This document shows, one piece after another, positions 8,538 through 17,444 of a stretch of 64,000 nt of DNA. The stretch is from Microlunatus elymi. Lineage in GTDB: Bacteria; Actinomycetota; Actinomycetes; Propionibacteriales; Propionibacteriaceae. The notes under the pieces were generated by a model. The model saw only the letters and a program-made list of their open reading frames with translations, was not told where the DNA came from and did no database searches. Every line of letters starts with the position of its first letter. The stretch's first letter is position 1. The stretch lies in NCBI RefSeq assembly GCF_007362775.1, contig NZ_CP041692.1, positions 4,092,001-4,156,000 on the forward strand, written 5' to 3'. A program made the position numbers and the translations under genes.

Positions 8538-9392
8538 ATGAAACTGCTGCCGCGCCGGAAGACGGTTCTTCCGCAGCCGGCGACGGTTCGCCCCGGCACC
8601 GATGCGTACGCGGCCGGGGACGGGAGCATCGGGGTCCTGCTGATCCACGGTTTCACCGGATCACCGGCTTCGATGCGCCCCTGGGCCGAGCAGTTGGCGG
8701 CGGCCGGTTATCGGGTACGAGTCCCCCGGCTGCCCGGTCACGGGACCAGCTGGCAGGAGCTCAACCTGACCCGCTGGCAGGACTGGTACGCGACGGTCAA
8801 ACGCAGCTATGCCGACCTGTCGGTGCAGACGGACAAGATCGTGGTCTGCGGGCTGTCGCTGGGCGGGGCGCTGGCGCTGCGACTCGCGGCCCGACAGCGC
8901 GTCCGCGAACGCCGAGCGCTGCATCGATCGCGACGGCCCGGCCGGCCGGCGGAGCAGTCGCCGACACCGCTGGTCGGGCTGTGCCTGGTAAATCCCGCCC
9001 TGCACAATGCCGATCCGCGGTTGCCGCTGCTGCCGCTGCTGAAACACCTGACCGGCTCGGTGGCCGGGATCTCGAACGACATCGCCCGGCCGTTCGCCGA
9101 CGAGTTGGCCTACAACCGGACCCCGCTGCGGGCGTTGGCCTCGATGGTGCAGCTGTGGGATCTGACCATCGCCGGACTGCATCGGGTCGATCAGCCGATC
9201 CTGCTTTTCCGCTCCCGACATGATCACGTCGTCGGCCCCACCTCGGCCCGGATCCTGCACGAGCGGGTGTCCAGCACCGACGTCACCGAACACGAACTGC
9301 AGAAGAGCTTCCACGTCGCCACCCTGGACTACGACGCGGACTTCATCGTCAGCGAGTCACTCCGCTTCATCCGCCGCGTGACGTCCTCCTAA
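8538..9392 (+). CDS. Alpha/beta-hydrolase, esterase/lipase (carboxylesterase Est-like)
   Basis: 284 residues. The oxyanion-hole strand VLLIHGFTGSP sits near 33-43 and the nucleophile elbow GLSLGG places Ser at 107. The acid is in RSRHDHVV and the catalytic His in KSFHVATLD near the C-terminus. This pattern matches small carboxylesterase/monoacylglycerol lipases. No signal peptide is visible, so it is probably cytoplasmic. It diverges from the acyltransferases with 108 bp between, suggesting lipid turnover. The ATG at 8538 lacks a good ribosome site, so leaderless translation is possible. Confidence 0.85.
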   Translation: MKLLPRRKTVLPQPATVRPGTDAYAAGDGSIGVLLIHGFTGSPASMRPWAEQLAAAGYRVRVPRLPGHGTSWQELNLTRWQDWYATVKRSYADLSVQTDKIVVCGLSLGGALALRLAARQRVRERRALHRSRRPGRPAEQSPTPLVGLCLVNPALHNADPRLPLLPLLKHLTGSVAGISNDIARPFADELAYNRTPLRALASMVQLWDLTIAGLHRVDQPILLFRSRHDHVVGPTSARILHERVSSTDVTEHELQKSFHVATLDYDADFIVSESLRFIRRVTSS

Positions 9393-9401
9393 ACCTCCCC
9401 T

Positions 9402-9652
9402 TGCGGCCACCACAGCCGCGCGCAAAACCCACCCCCGCACCCGATACCGGCCGGCCCCGCCACAGCCGCGCGCAAAACCTGCTCCCGAAGCCGATATCTC
9501 GCGTGCGGCGGTCGCTTTCGGGTGCGGCAGCTGGGCCGCGCGCAAAACCCACCCTCGCACCCGATACCGGCCGGCCCCGCCACAGCCGCGCGCAAGATCA
9601 ACTCCCGCACCCGTTATTCGGAGTGCGTGGGTCAGTTTGGGGTGCGGGGATG
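9402..9652. repeat. Paired CGCGCG-rich intergenic repeat, two tandem copies (family 2, locus 1)
   Basis: The 260-bp gap between two convergent genes is filled by two ~120-bp copies. Each has a short half beginning CCGCGCGCAAAACCCACC and carrying CGCACCCGATACCGGCCGG, then a long half beginning CCACAGCCGCGCGCAA and ending in an imperfect palindrome between CTCCCG...CCG and CGGGTGCGG. A third copy of the same pair lies at about 25.6 kb. No coding frame is credible here. The position at convergent 3' ends resembles REP/terminator-like elements. Confidence 0.75.
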
Positions 9653-9654
9653 GC

Positions 9655-10383
9655 TCAGCGATCCGGTACGGGTCGTGTCTCGCCGACGAGGATCAGCGGG
9701 TCGGGACCGGCGGCGAGGGTGGCCCGGACGACCTCGGCGGCGAAGGTGTCGACGCTCGGCAGGTAACCGGCTTCGGCGCGGCGTTGTTCGATCAGTCCTG
9801 GACGCGCTCGGTCGAGAAGTTTGGCGGTGATGGTGCCGTCGATCAGATCGCCGCTGACCACCACCAGCGACACGCCGCGTTCGGCGTAGCCGGGCGCCCG
9901 TTCCAGCAGCGCATCCTCTCCGGCGCGTTTGCTGGCCGCGACCGGGGCGTACTCGGACAGCGTTTCGCCGGCGCCGTGGAAATGCGCCTCGTGACTGGTG
10001 ACGAACACGATCCGGCCGCCGGACGTCATTTGTTCGACGGCGAGGTCGGCGAGCCGGACCTGCGCGACACAGTTCAGTTGCGTCGCGTAGTCGGCCGGGG
10101 CGTCGCGCTCCAGCCCTCCACTGGCGTTCAGCACGAGTCGGTCGAGTCGGCCGAACTCCCGGACCGTTCGCGCGACCATCGACTCCACAGCTGCCGGTTC
10201 GGTCAGGTCGGCACGGATCGCAACCGCCTGACCGCCGGCCGCCCGGATCCGCTCGACGACGCGATCGGCACGGGCCTGCTTGTCGCGGTAGTTGATCACC
10301 ACGTCCAGGCCCCGCCTGGCCAATCCGACGGCCGTCGCCTCACCGATTCCGCGTGATGCGCCGGTCACCAATGCCACCGTCAT
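9655..10383 (-). CDS. Short-chain dehydrogenase/reductase-like protein with displaced catalytic Tyr
   Basis: 242 residues with the NAD(P) motif TGASRGIG near the N-terminus and a NASGG replacing NNAG. The active-site region reads SEYAPVAASKRAGE: Lys and the upstream TS are present, but the residue four before Lys is Val and the nearest Tyr is three residues earlier. It is therefore either a subfamily with a shifted Tyr or a non-catalytic SDR. ATG at 10383 is the natural start. It is monocistronic between a repeat cluster and the TetR gene. Substrate unknown. Confidence 0.78.
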   Translation of the reverse strand: MTVALVTGASRGIGEATAVGLARRGLDVVINYRDKQARADRVVERIRAAGGQAVAIRADLTEPAAVESMVARTVREFGRLDRLVLNASGGLERDAPADYATQLNCVAQVRLADLAVEQMTSGGRIVFVTSHEAHFHGAGETLSEYAPVAASKRAGEDALLERAPGYAERGVSLVVVSGDLIDGTITAKLLDRARPGLIEQRRAEAGYLPSVDTFAAEVVRATLAAGPDPLILVGETRPVPDR

Positions 10384-10469
10384 ACAGGTCCCCTCAGGAG
10401 TCAGCAGTCGACGTGGCGTCCCAGGCTAGTGGGGGCTCGTGGTTGATTCCCGAGTCGGGGTTCGGCCGA

Positions 10470-11102
10470 TCAGGGCTCGAGGCCGGTCGGGAATCCGTCC
10501 TGGAGCACCTCGACTCCCAGGTGCATCGCATCGAGCAGCGCGGCCCGATCCAGGGCGCCGTCCTCGAGATCGGCGAGAAGCGGGACGACTGCGGCGGCCA
10601 CGGCAGCCACCAGCATGGCGGCGTACACAGCAGGTCGAGGGTCATCGGCTTCGAGGCCGAGCCGACGACGAATGAATTCTCCTGCGTCCTCGATCGGCCG
10701 CAGGGCACCGATCACAGCCGCCGTCACGCCCAGCTCCGGAGTCGTGACGACCAGCCGCATCCGCGCCTGCTCCACCTTCCACTCCTCGGCGGACAGATCG
10801 TCGAAGGCCGCCCGCACCGCCGCTTCGTACGCGGCGGCGATCGACAGCTCGGCAGGAGCGGCGGCCAGATGAACGGCCACGACCTCGTCCTGGAGATCGG
10901 TCAGCAACGCCGACTCCTTGCTGGGGAAGTAGCGGAAGAAGGTCCGCGGCGAAACGTCGGCGGCGTCGGCGATCTGGTCGATCGTCGTACGAGCAAAGCC
11001 GTTCTCGCTCATCAGGCGGATGGCCGCCGCCTGCAAGGCCTGCTGAGTCCTGCGCTTCTTGCGCTCCCGGAGCCCTGTGCTGGTACCTGCCGTGGTCGTC
11101 AT
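10470..11102 (-). CDS. TetR/AcrR-family transcriptional repressor
   Basis: 210 residues. The N-terminal DNA-binding domain (about 12-65) has the family signature RTQQALQAAAIRLMSENGF followed by ARTTIDQIADAADVSPRTFFRYFPSK. The C-terminal ligand domain is Ala/Leu-rich and not assignable. It diverges from a DHA2-type drug exporter with 94 bp between, the classic arrangement of a repressor controlling its efflux pump. The ligand is probably a substrate of that pump (inference). Confidence 0.92.
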   Translation of the reverse strand: MTTTAGTSTGLRERKKRRTQQALQAAAIRLMSENGFARTTIDQIADAADVSPRTFFRYFPSKESALLTDLQDEVVAVHLAAAPAELSIAAAYEAAVRAAFDDLSAEEWKVEQARMRLVVTTPELGVTAAVIGALRPIEDAGEFIRRRLGLEADDPRPAVYAAMLVAAVAAAVVPLLADLEDGALDRAALLDAMHLGVEVLQDGFPTGLEP

Positions 11103-11120
11103 GTCCTCAGGCTACAGGAA

Positions 11121-11168
11121 TTGCCAGTTGGCATCTTCCGCCACCTGTCATATGCTGTCAGTTGTCAG
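11121..11168 (+). promoter_or_regulatory. Exporter promoter with TGTCA repeats, probable TetR operator
   Basis: -35 TTGGCA (11128-11133), a 17-bp spacer and -10 TATGCT (11151-11156) point to the exporter. TGCCA-GT-TGGCA (11122-11133) is a short dyad over the -35. Three TGTCA units (near 11146, 11156 and 11163) flank the -10. One or both should be the TetR-family binding site; which one cannot be decided by reading. Confidence 0.45.
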
Positions 11169-11196
11169 ATGGTGTCTTTTTCGGGAGGGGTTCGAG

Positions 11197-12837
11197 ATGC
11201 CTGCGAAGTCGCGATGGCTGGCGCTGGTCGCCTTCAGCTTGTCGATTCTGGTCATCGGACTGGACACCACGGTCCTCTCGGTGGCCCTGCCGACCCTGGC
11301 CCGAAAGCTCGACGCAACCCAGTCGGACCTGCAGTGGTTCAGTACGGCGTTCATGCTGACGCTGGCCGGTGGCATGCTGCCGGCCAGCGTGATCGGCGAC
11401 CGGCTCGGACGCAAGAAGACCCTGGTCGCCGCGCTCATGGTCTTCGGCGGATGCGCCTACTGGTCGGCCCACGTGAGCGGGCCCGGGCAACTCATCGCCG
11501 CCCGGGCGATGATGGGCTTCGCGGCGGCACTGATCTCGGTCATCGCGCTCGGCATGATCCCGGCGCTGTTCGCCCCCGAGGAGCGTGGGAAGGCCATCGG
11601 GATCATGATGACGGCGACCTTCATCGGGCTACCGATCGGGCCGATCGTCGGTGGGTGGATCCTGACCAACGCCTGGTGGGGCTGGGTCTTCCTGATGAAC
11701 GTGCCGGTCGCCGGCCTGGCCGCCGTCATGGTGGTCGTGCTGGTGCCGGAGACCAAACCGGACCGGCCGGAGCCGGTCGACATCATCGGCCTGGTGCTCA
11801 GCATCGGCGGCCTGGCCGCGGTCTGCTACGGATTCGTCGAGGCCGGCAGCAAGGGCTGGCGGGACCCGGCAACGCTCGGTTGGATCGGCGGCGGAGTCGC
11901 CGCGTTGATCATCCTCGCCGGCTGGGAGCAGAGCATGGCGAACACCCGCCAGTTCCCCCTCATTCCGCCGTCGCTGTTTCGGATCCCGGGCTTTGCGGCC
12001 GGCACCTTGGTGCCCTGGATCGGTCAGTTCTCCCTGATGGGGCTGCTGTTCATCCTGCCGCTGTACGGGCAGGCCGTCCGAAACGAGGACGCGATGGGCA
12101 GCGGAATCAGGCTGCTGCCGCTGATCGGCGGCTTCACCGTGGCGGCGGTGATCGGCGACCGGCTGGCCGGACGGCTCGGCCCGCGGGTGGTCGCGGCCGG
12201 CGGCTACCTGATCATGGCGATCGGCGTACTCCTCGGTGCCCGGATGACGGCGACCTCGTCCGATCTCTACCTCACGATCTGGCTGGCGATCGCCGGACTC
12301 GGCCTGGGTCTCGGCCTCGTCACCGCCGCCTCGGTGGCGCTCAAGTACATACCGCCGGACCGGTCGACGCAGGCATCGGCGGTCTACCAGGCGCTGCAGA
12401 AGACCGGCGGCCCGCTCGGAGCCGCCCTGCTCGGCAGTGCTCTGAGCCAGGCGTACCAGCACCATCTCGTCCTGCCGGCCCGGCTGAGCGCGAGCGCGAC
12501 GGAAACGATCAAGTCCGGGGTGTTCCAGGGACTGGCCGTCGCCGACCGCGGACCCGGACTCCGTACCACCGTTCGGGACGCGTTCGTCAGCGGGATGACG
12601 ACGACGCTGTGGATCTGTGTCGGCATCGCCCTCGTCGCCGCTGCGGCGTCGATCGGACTGCTCCCCGGCCGCACGCCCGCTGCCCGACGGGCACGGCAAC
12701 CCGCGGACGCTGAACGCTCCGCCGGTCCAGATCCGATGCCGGCCTGCGAACCGACGAATCCGCCGGACGAGTCGTCGCCGGAACCGGCCGCCGCAGGCAC
12801 CGCCGAACTGGCCGGACGGCGATCACCCGCCCCGTGA
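11197..12837 (+). CDS. DHA2-family (EmrB/QacA) MFS drug exporter
   Basis: 546 residues, about 14 hydrophobic segments. Motif D1 is seen as LDTTVLSVALPTL near the N-terminus and motif A as GDRLGRKKTL after helix 2. A long Pro/Glu-rich hydrophilic tail (about 480-546) is cytoplasmic. The ATG at 11197 has GGGAGGGG 6 nt upstream; longer in-frame extensions lack the family N-terminus. It should expel hydrophobic drugs by proton antiport. It is controlled in all likelihood by the divergent TetR gene. Its stop overlaps a possible GTG of the peptide transporter. Confidence 0.9.
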   Translation: MPAKSRWLALVAFSLSILVIGLDTTVLSVALPTLARKLDATQSDLQWFSTAFMLTLAGGMLPASVIGDRLGRKKTLVAALMVFGGCAYWSAHVSGPGQLIAARAMMGFAAALISVIALGMIPALFAPEERGKAIGIMMTATFIGLPIGPIVGGWILTNAWWGWVFLMNVPVAGLAAVMVVVLVPETKPDRPEPVDIIGLVLSIGGLAAVCYGFVEAGSKGWRDPATLGWIGGGVAALIILAGWEQSMANTRQFPLIPPSLFRIPGFAAGTLVPWIGQFSLMGLLFILPLYGQAVRNEDAMGSGIRLLPLIGGFTVAAVIGDRLAGRLGPRVVAAGGYLIMAIGVLLGARMTATSSDLYLTIWLAIAGLGLGLGLVTAASVALKYIPPDRSTQASAVYQALQKTGGPLGAALLGSALSQAYQHHLVLPARLSASATETIKSGVFQGLAVADRGPGLRTTVRDAFVSGMTTTLWICVGIALVAAAASIGLLPGRTPAARRARQPADAERSAGPDPMPACEPTNPPDESSPEPAAAGTAELAGRRSPAP

Positions 12838-12896
12838 GCGCCGGCCGACGCCGAGCAAGCTTCCCCACCGGCCTCAGCCGTGGCAACGTGTCGCCC

Positions 12897-14378
12897 ATGA
12901 GCGAGCCGACGACAGCCGAGGAACAACGCGATTCCGGCAGCAGCGATCGGGGGTTCTTCGGGCATCCGTGGGGCCTGGCCAACCTGGCCGGCGTGGAGCT
13001 CTGGGAGCGGTTCAGCTTCTACGGGATGCAGGGCATCCTCATCTACTACCTCTACTACAGCGTCACCAAGGGCGGCCTGGGGATGCCGCAGGAGGCCGCG
13101 ACCTCGATCGTCGGCGCGTACGGAGGTCTGGTCTACCTGTCGGCGATTCTCGGGGCCTGGTTCGCCGACCGGATCTTCGGAGCCGAACGGACGCTGACCT
13201 ACGCCGCGATCCTGATCATGCTCGGGCACATCTCACTGGCCGTCGTGCCCGGCTTCGCCGGCGTCGGCATCGGCCTGATCTGTGTGGCGATCGGCTCCGG
13301 CACCCTGAAGACCACCACCAGCTCGGTGCTCGGCGACATGTACGGCCTGAAGGACGATCGCCGCGACGCCGGCTTCTCGATCTACTACATGGGCGTGAAC
13401 ATCGGCGCCCTGGTCGGCCCGCTGGTGACCGGCTGGGTGTGGAAGATGGACGGCTTCCACTGGGGCTTCGGGCTGGCAGCGGTTGGCATGGCGATCGGCC
13501 TGACCCAGTATCTGCTGATGCGCCGGCGGACTCTCGGCAACGCCGGCAAGACCGTCAGCAATCCGCTCGATCGGGCCGGAGCGCTCCGCTACGGCCTGGC
13601 CGCCGCCGTCGCAGTGGCGCTGATCGTGGTGCTCACGCTGACCGGTGTGATCACCGCGAACCGGTTGTCCGCCATCGTGGTGGTGGTCACCGTCGCCGCC
13701 GCGATCATCCTGTTCGCGGTGATGCTGAGCAGCAACCGGATCAGCGGAGTGGAACGACGCCGGGTGATCTCGTTCATCCCGATGTTCATCGCCAGCGCCG
13801 CCTTCTGGTCGCTGTTCCAGCAGCAGTTCACCGTGGTCGCGGTGTACTCCGACAAACGGTTGGACCGGTCGCTGTTCGGCTGGCAGATGCCGCCGTCCTG
13901 GACCCAGTCGATCGAACCGATCTTCGTGATCGTCTTCGCCGGCGTGTTTGCGGCGATGTGGACCAAGCTGGGGCCGCGACAGCCGTCCTCGCCGATCAAG
14001 TTCTCCCTCGGCACCATCATCATGGGGCTGGCGTTCTGGCTCTTCCTGCCGTTCGCCGCCAGCGGCAAGAACGGCACTCCGCTGTTGTGGCTGGTGCTGA
14101 TCCTGTTCGTCTTCTCGATGGCCGAGTTGTTGCTGTCGCCGGTCGGTCAGTCGCTGTCCACCAAGCTGGCACCGGCGGCGTTCCACAGCCAGATGATCGC
14201 CCTGTTCTTCCTGTCGGTGGCGATCGGCAGTTCCGCTGCCGGCGCGTTGGCCGGCCTGTACACCACCGACAACGACGTCGCCTACTTCCTGCCCATCGGC
14301 GCGGCCTCGATCGCGGTCGGCATCATCCTGGCCGTGATGAGCAGGTGGATCCGCCGGATGATGGGCGGGGTGCATTAG
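12897..14378 (+). CDS. POT/PTR-family proton-dependent oligopeptide transporter
   Basis: About 493 residues from the ATG at 12897; a GTG at 12834 overlapping the previous stop would add 21 residues without family resemblance. PTR2 hallmarks are visible: GVELWERFSFYGMQGILIYY at the start of helix 1 carrying the ExxERFxYY-like motif, then GAWFADRIFGAERT. It has 12-14 membrane segments. POT proteins import di- and tripeptides with protons. It is tightly behind the exporter gene, so co-transcription is possible, though a functional link is not obvious. Confidence 0.9.
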   Translation: MSEPTTAEEQRDSGSSDRGFFGHPWGLANLAGVELWERFSFYGMQGILIYYLYYSVTKGGLGMPQEAATSIVGAYGGLVYLSAILGAWFADRIFGAERTLTYAAILIMLGHISLAVVPGFAGVGIGLICVAIGSGTLKTTTSSVLGDMYGLKDDRRDAGFSIYYMGVNIGALVGPLVTGWVWKMDGFHWGFGLAAVGMAIGLTQYLLMRRRTLGNAGKTVSNPLDRAGALRYGLAAAVAVALIVVLTLTGVITANRLSAIVVVVTVAAAIILFAVMLSSNRISGVERRRVISFIPMFIASAAFWSLFQQQFTVVAVYSDKRLDRSLFGWQMPPSWTQSIEPIFVIVFAGVFAAMWTKLGPRQPSSPIKFSLGTIIMGLAFWLFLPFAASGKNGTPLLWLVLILFVFSMAELLLSPVGQSLSTKLAPAAFHSQMIALFFLSVAIGSSAAGALAGLYTTDNDVAYFLPIGAASIAVGIILAVMSRWIRRMMGGVH

Positions 14379-14454
14379 CTCGGGCCTCCGCGTCGGCATG
14401 CATTAGTGCATCGGGGGGTGCCCCGACCCGACCGGGTTTGGCTACGCTGCCGTC

Positions 14455-14946
14455 ATGAGGGATCCGCGCGACGACCGAGGTCCGGATGATCCCCTGCCCG
14501 GCGACGGGCCCGACGATCAGGAGATGTACGACCGGGCCTTCGCCGAGTTGATCGAGCAGTTCGAGGTCCTCGCCGACGATCCCCAGCCCGTCGAGGAGGA
14601 ACCGCTGCCGTCGCCGGTCGAACCGGAAGCGGGGCCGTTGCCGCCGTTCCACTTCCGGCTGGACGACCTCGCACTGCCGGACGACGACGAACCCGCCGAC
14701 CTGGTGCCGGAGTCCGAGCAGTTCGTACCGCCGAATCCGCCGTGGCCCCGACCGACCGCGCCGCTACTGATCGGCTGGCTCGGTGTCGGGTACGCAATCG
14801 TGGCCATGCTGCTGATCGCCTTCGGCGTGCCGCTGCCCCGCTGGGTGGGTTGGCTGGCTGTGCTCGGTTTCGTCGGTGGGTTGGTGCTCCTGCTCAGCCG
14901 GCTGCCCCGGCATCGACCACCGGACGACGACGGCGCCCAGCTGTAG
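14455..14946 (+). CDS. Conserved actinobacterial membrane protein, acidic N-terminus
   Basis: 163 residues. The first ~100 are acidic and Pro-rich (runs such as DDEPADLVPES), followed by two membrane helices (about 104-122 and 128-146) and a short basic/acidic tail. No enzyme motif. Small proteins of this build sit beside the ROK glucokinase in several actinobacteria, as here where it converges on that gene. Function unknown. ATG at 14455 is preceded by GCTACGCTGCCGTC without a strong ribosome site. Confidence 0.6.
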   Translation: MRDPRDDRGPDDPLPGDGPDDQEMYDRAFAELIEQFEVLADDPQPVEEEPLPSPVEPEAGPLPPFHFRLDDLALPDDDEPADLVPESEQFVPPNPPWPRPTAPLLIGWLGVGYAIVAMLLIAFGVPLPRWVGWLAVLGFVGGLVLLLSRLPRHRPPDDDGAQL

Positions 14947-14954
14947 CCACACCC

Positions 14955-15019
14955 CCTGCTCAATCCGGACCCTGCTCAATCCGGACCCTGCTCAATCCGG
15001 GAGTTTGCTCAATCCGGAC
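14955..15019. repeat. Four tandem 16-bp repeats reaching into the ROK gene stop
   Basis: CCTGCTCAATCCGGAC occurs at 14955-14970 and 14971-14986, then with end changes at 14987-15002 and 15004-15019. The last copy contains the TGA of the ROK gene (minus strand, 15011-15009), so each unit carries a duplicate of that gene end. It looks like slippage or tandem duplication of a gene terminus. Confidence 0.85.
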
Positions 15020-16175
15020 GACGCTGTACGCGTTTGGCGGCTGCCTGCCGCAGGGTGGTCCCTGCTTCACGTCGCTCACGCCGCGGCCTGGCCCGCTTGA
15101 CCCCACGCCGGCGGCGCGGCCAGAACCCGCCGATCACCCGGCCCGGCGGCTCGATCAGCGAATGCCGGGCCAGATCGGCCGCGCCGATCAGCCCGGCGTC
15201 GTTGCGGAAGGTGGCCAACTCGATCCGCGCCTGAGGACGGAAGCCACGTCCGGTCAGGGTTCGCTGGAAGGACTCCTTCGTCGGGATCAGCAGCAGGTCG
15301 CCGGCCGCACTCACCCCACCGCCGACCACCACCAGCTCCGGATCCAGCGCCGCCGCCAGGTTGGCGATGCCGACGCCCAGCCAGCGGCCGATGTCGGCCA
15401 GCAGTTCACGGGCCAGCGGTTCACCGTTGACCGCAGCGTCGGTGATCGCCGGACCGGTGATCTGATCGGGTCCGCCGACCGCGTCCAGCAGTCCTTGCAC
15501 CACCGGGGAGCCCGACCGGACCAGCTCCTTGGCGTCGCGCACCAAGGCGTTGCCGGAGGCGTACTGCTCCCAACAGCCACGGTTGCCGCACTCGCACAAC
15601 TGGCCGCCGGGGACCGCGATCATGTGGCCCCATTCGCCTGCCATTCCGTAGCTGCCGCGGAACAACTGCCCGTTCAGCACCAGTCCGCCGCCGATGCCGG
15701 TGCCCAGCGTGATGCAGACCATCACCGAGGCACCCTTCCCGGCCCCGTACCGGTATTCGGCCCAGGCCGCGGCGTTCGCGTCGTTGTCGACGATCAGCGG
15801 CAGGTCGATCCGCTGCTCCAGCCGCTGTTTCAACGGCTCCTGCCGCCAGGCCAGGTGCGGCGAGAACCGGACCACGGCCTGGTCGGTGTCGACCCAACCG
15901 GCCGCGCCGATGCCGACCGTCTCCACTCGGTGTCGATGCCGGAGCTTGCGCACCACCTCGGCGATCGTGTCCTCGACCGCGACCGCGCTCCGCGACGGGG
16001 TCGCCGCAAGTTCGCGTTCGACGATCTCCCCCTGGCCGTTCACGACGCCGGCGGCCACCTTCGTGCCGCCGATGTCGACGCCGATGCTGTACGGGACCGC
16101 CGCGGTCGGCAGCGCCTTCGCCGGCGAGCGCGCGGCGCGGGTCGTCGCGCGCGGCGCACGCGCTGCGCGGGCCAT
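15009..16175 (-). CDS. ROK-family glucokinase
   Basis: 388 residues. The nucleotide-binding DIGGTK is at 34-39, the catalytic Asp in NDAN (131-134), and the ROK zinc site is complete: H184 with CECGNRGC (C194, C196, C201). It should phosphorylate glucose with ATP (polyphosphate use occurs in relatives but cannot be told here). Ala/Arg-rich extensions at both ends, about 25 residues N-terminal and 45 C-terminal, go beyond the usual ~315-residue core; the C-terminal one reads through the 16-bp repeat. The homologous position in Streptomyces holds glkA. Confidence 0.9.
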   Translation of the reverse strand: MARAARAPRATTRAARSPAKALPTAAVPYSIGVDIGGTKVAAGVVNGQGEIVERELAATPSRSAVAVEDTIAEVVRKLRHRHRVETVGIGAAGWVDTDQAVVRFSPHLAWRQEPLKQRLEQRIDLPLIVDNDANAAAWAEYRYGAGKGASVMVCITLGTGIGGGLVLNGQLFRGSYGMAGEWGHMIAVPGGQLCECGNRGCWEQYASGNALVRDAKELVRSGSPVVQGLLDAVGGPDQITGPAITDAAVNGEPLARELLADIGRWLGVGIANLAAALDPELVVVGGGVSAAGDLLLIPTKESFQRTLTGRGFRPQARIELATFRNDAGLIGAADLARHSLIEPPGRVIGGFWPRRRRGVKRARPRRERREAGTTLRQAAAKRVQRRPD

Positions 16176-16321
16176 CAGCGGGCACCCGCGGGATCGGCGA
16201 TCAACGCAATCCCCGGCCTGGGAGCGTGCCGAACGATCCGCTCTGGTGCGAGCGTCTTGTTCGACACCCTCCTAGCCAGGTGGAGGTCGCTGCTCGATCG
16301 GGTGTTGTCCACCCGGTCACC

Positions 16322-17443
16322 CTAAGCCGCGTCCAGTCCGAGTGCTGCGCGCACCGTACGGCGTGCCCGGAGCTGTCCGTAACGGTCGGCCACGTGCTTG
16401 CGGCCGGCCGCCCCCATCCGCCGGGCCCGATCCGGATCGGCGAGCAGCTCGACGATCCGCTGCGCCAGCTCGTGCGGGTCGTCGGGATCGACCACGAAGC
16501 CGGTCTCGCCCTCTCGTACGGTTTCCGGGGCGCCGCCGGAGCGGCCGGCGATCACCGGCAGTCCGCTCGCCGACGCCTCGGCGAACACGATCCCCAGACC
16601 TTCCGGATTCAGCCCGGCCAACCGGGTGCGTACCGGCAACGCGAACAGTCGCCCGGTACGCAGCACCCGCGCGACCTGGGTTCGTGGCAGCGAGCCGGTG
16701 AAGCGGACCGTTCCGGTCAGCCCGAGTCGACCGGCCAGCCGGCGCAGCGTTCGAGCCTGTGGACCGTCGCCGACCAGCACCAACTCGGGATCCGGTCCGG
16801 TCCATCCGCGATCCAGCACCAGCCGCCAGGCTCGCAGCAGCGTGTCGAAACCCTTCTGCCGTACCATCCGGCCGACCGCGACGCAGCGCGGCCGACCATG
16901 ATCATCAGCGGCGATGGCGGCGGGCCGGAAGAGGTCGAGATCGACCGGCGGAGACAGCATGATCAGCTGCTCTCCCGCCCGCGCCGACAGCGCCGGCCCG
17001 ATCCGCCGTCGGGTGTAGTCGGAGATCGTCGAGACATGATCAACTTCGTCGGCCATCCGATGCAGCAGGCCGCTGCTTCCGGGCAGACTGGCCCACCAGG
17101 TCTCGTGACCGTGACTGATCGCCAGCAGCCGATCGGCACCGGCGGCACGAACCGCCGGCGCCAGCAGGGCCAACGGCGCCATCGCCCCGAAGATCACCGA
17201 GTTGATCTTGTGTTCCTTGATCAACTTCGCGGCGAGCCGGGCGATCGTGGGCTGAGGCAGCAACAACGAACCGCTCCTGATCACCGGGAACGGCAGTTCT
17301 TGATCATGGACCTGCCAGCCGCGGGTGTGTCGGGTGAGCACGACCACGTTGTCGTCCAGCAGACCGCAGAGATCGAAGACGAAGCCCTCGATGCCGCCGA
17401 TGGTGGGTGGGAAGTCGTTGGTGATGATCAAGGTCGGCGGCAT
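16322..17443 (-). CDS. pimB: GDP-mannose-dependent mannosyltransferase PimB' (GT4)
   Basis: 373 residues, GT-B fold. It begins with LIITNDFPPTIGGIE, carries FGAMAPLALLAP and SHGHE, and ends with the GT4 nucleotide-sugar motif GLGIVFAEASASGLPVIAG. These blocks follow M. tuberculosis PimB' (Rv2188c), which adds the second mannose to phosphatidylinositol monomannoside at the inner membrane face. It starts one base after the stop of the metallopeptidase gene and is last of a three-gene envelope operon. A related GT4 with another acceptor is the alternative. Confidence 0.87.
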   Translation of the reverse strand: MPPTLIITNDFPPTIGGIEGFVFDLCGLLDDNVVVLTRHTRGWQVHDQELPFPVIRSGSLLLPQPTIARLAAKLIKEHKINSVIFGAMAPLALLAPAVRAAGADRLLAISHGHETWWASLPGSSGLLHRMADEVDHVSTISDYTRRRIGPALSARAGEQLIMLSPPVDLDLFRPAAIAADDHGRPRCVAVGRMVRQKGFDTLLRAWRLVLDRGWTGPDPELVLVGDGPQARTLRRLAGRLGLTGTVRFTGSLPRTQVARVLRTGRLFALPVRTRLAGLNPEGLGIVFAEASASGLPVIAGRSGGAPETVREGETGFVVDPDDPHELAQRIVELLADPDRARRMGAAGRKHVADRYGQLRARRTVRAALGLDAA

Positions 17444-17444
17444 C

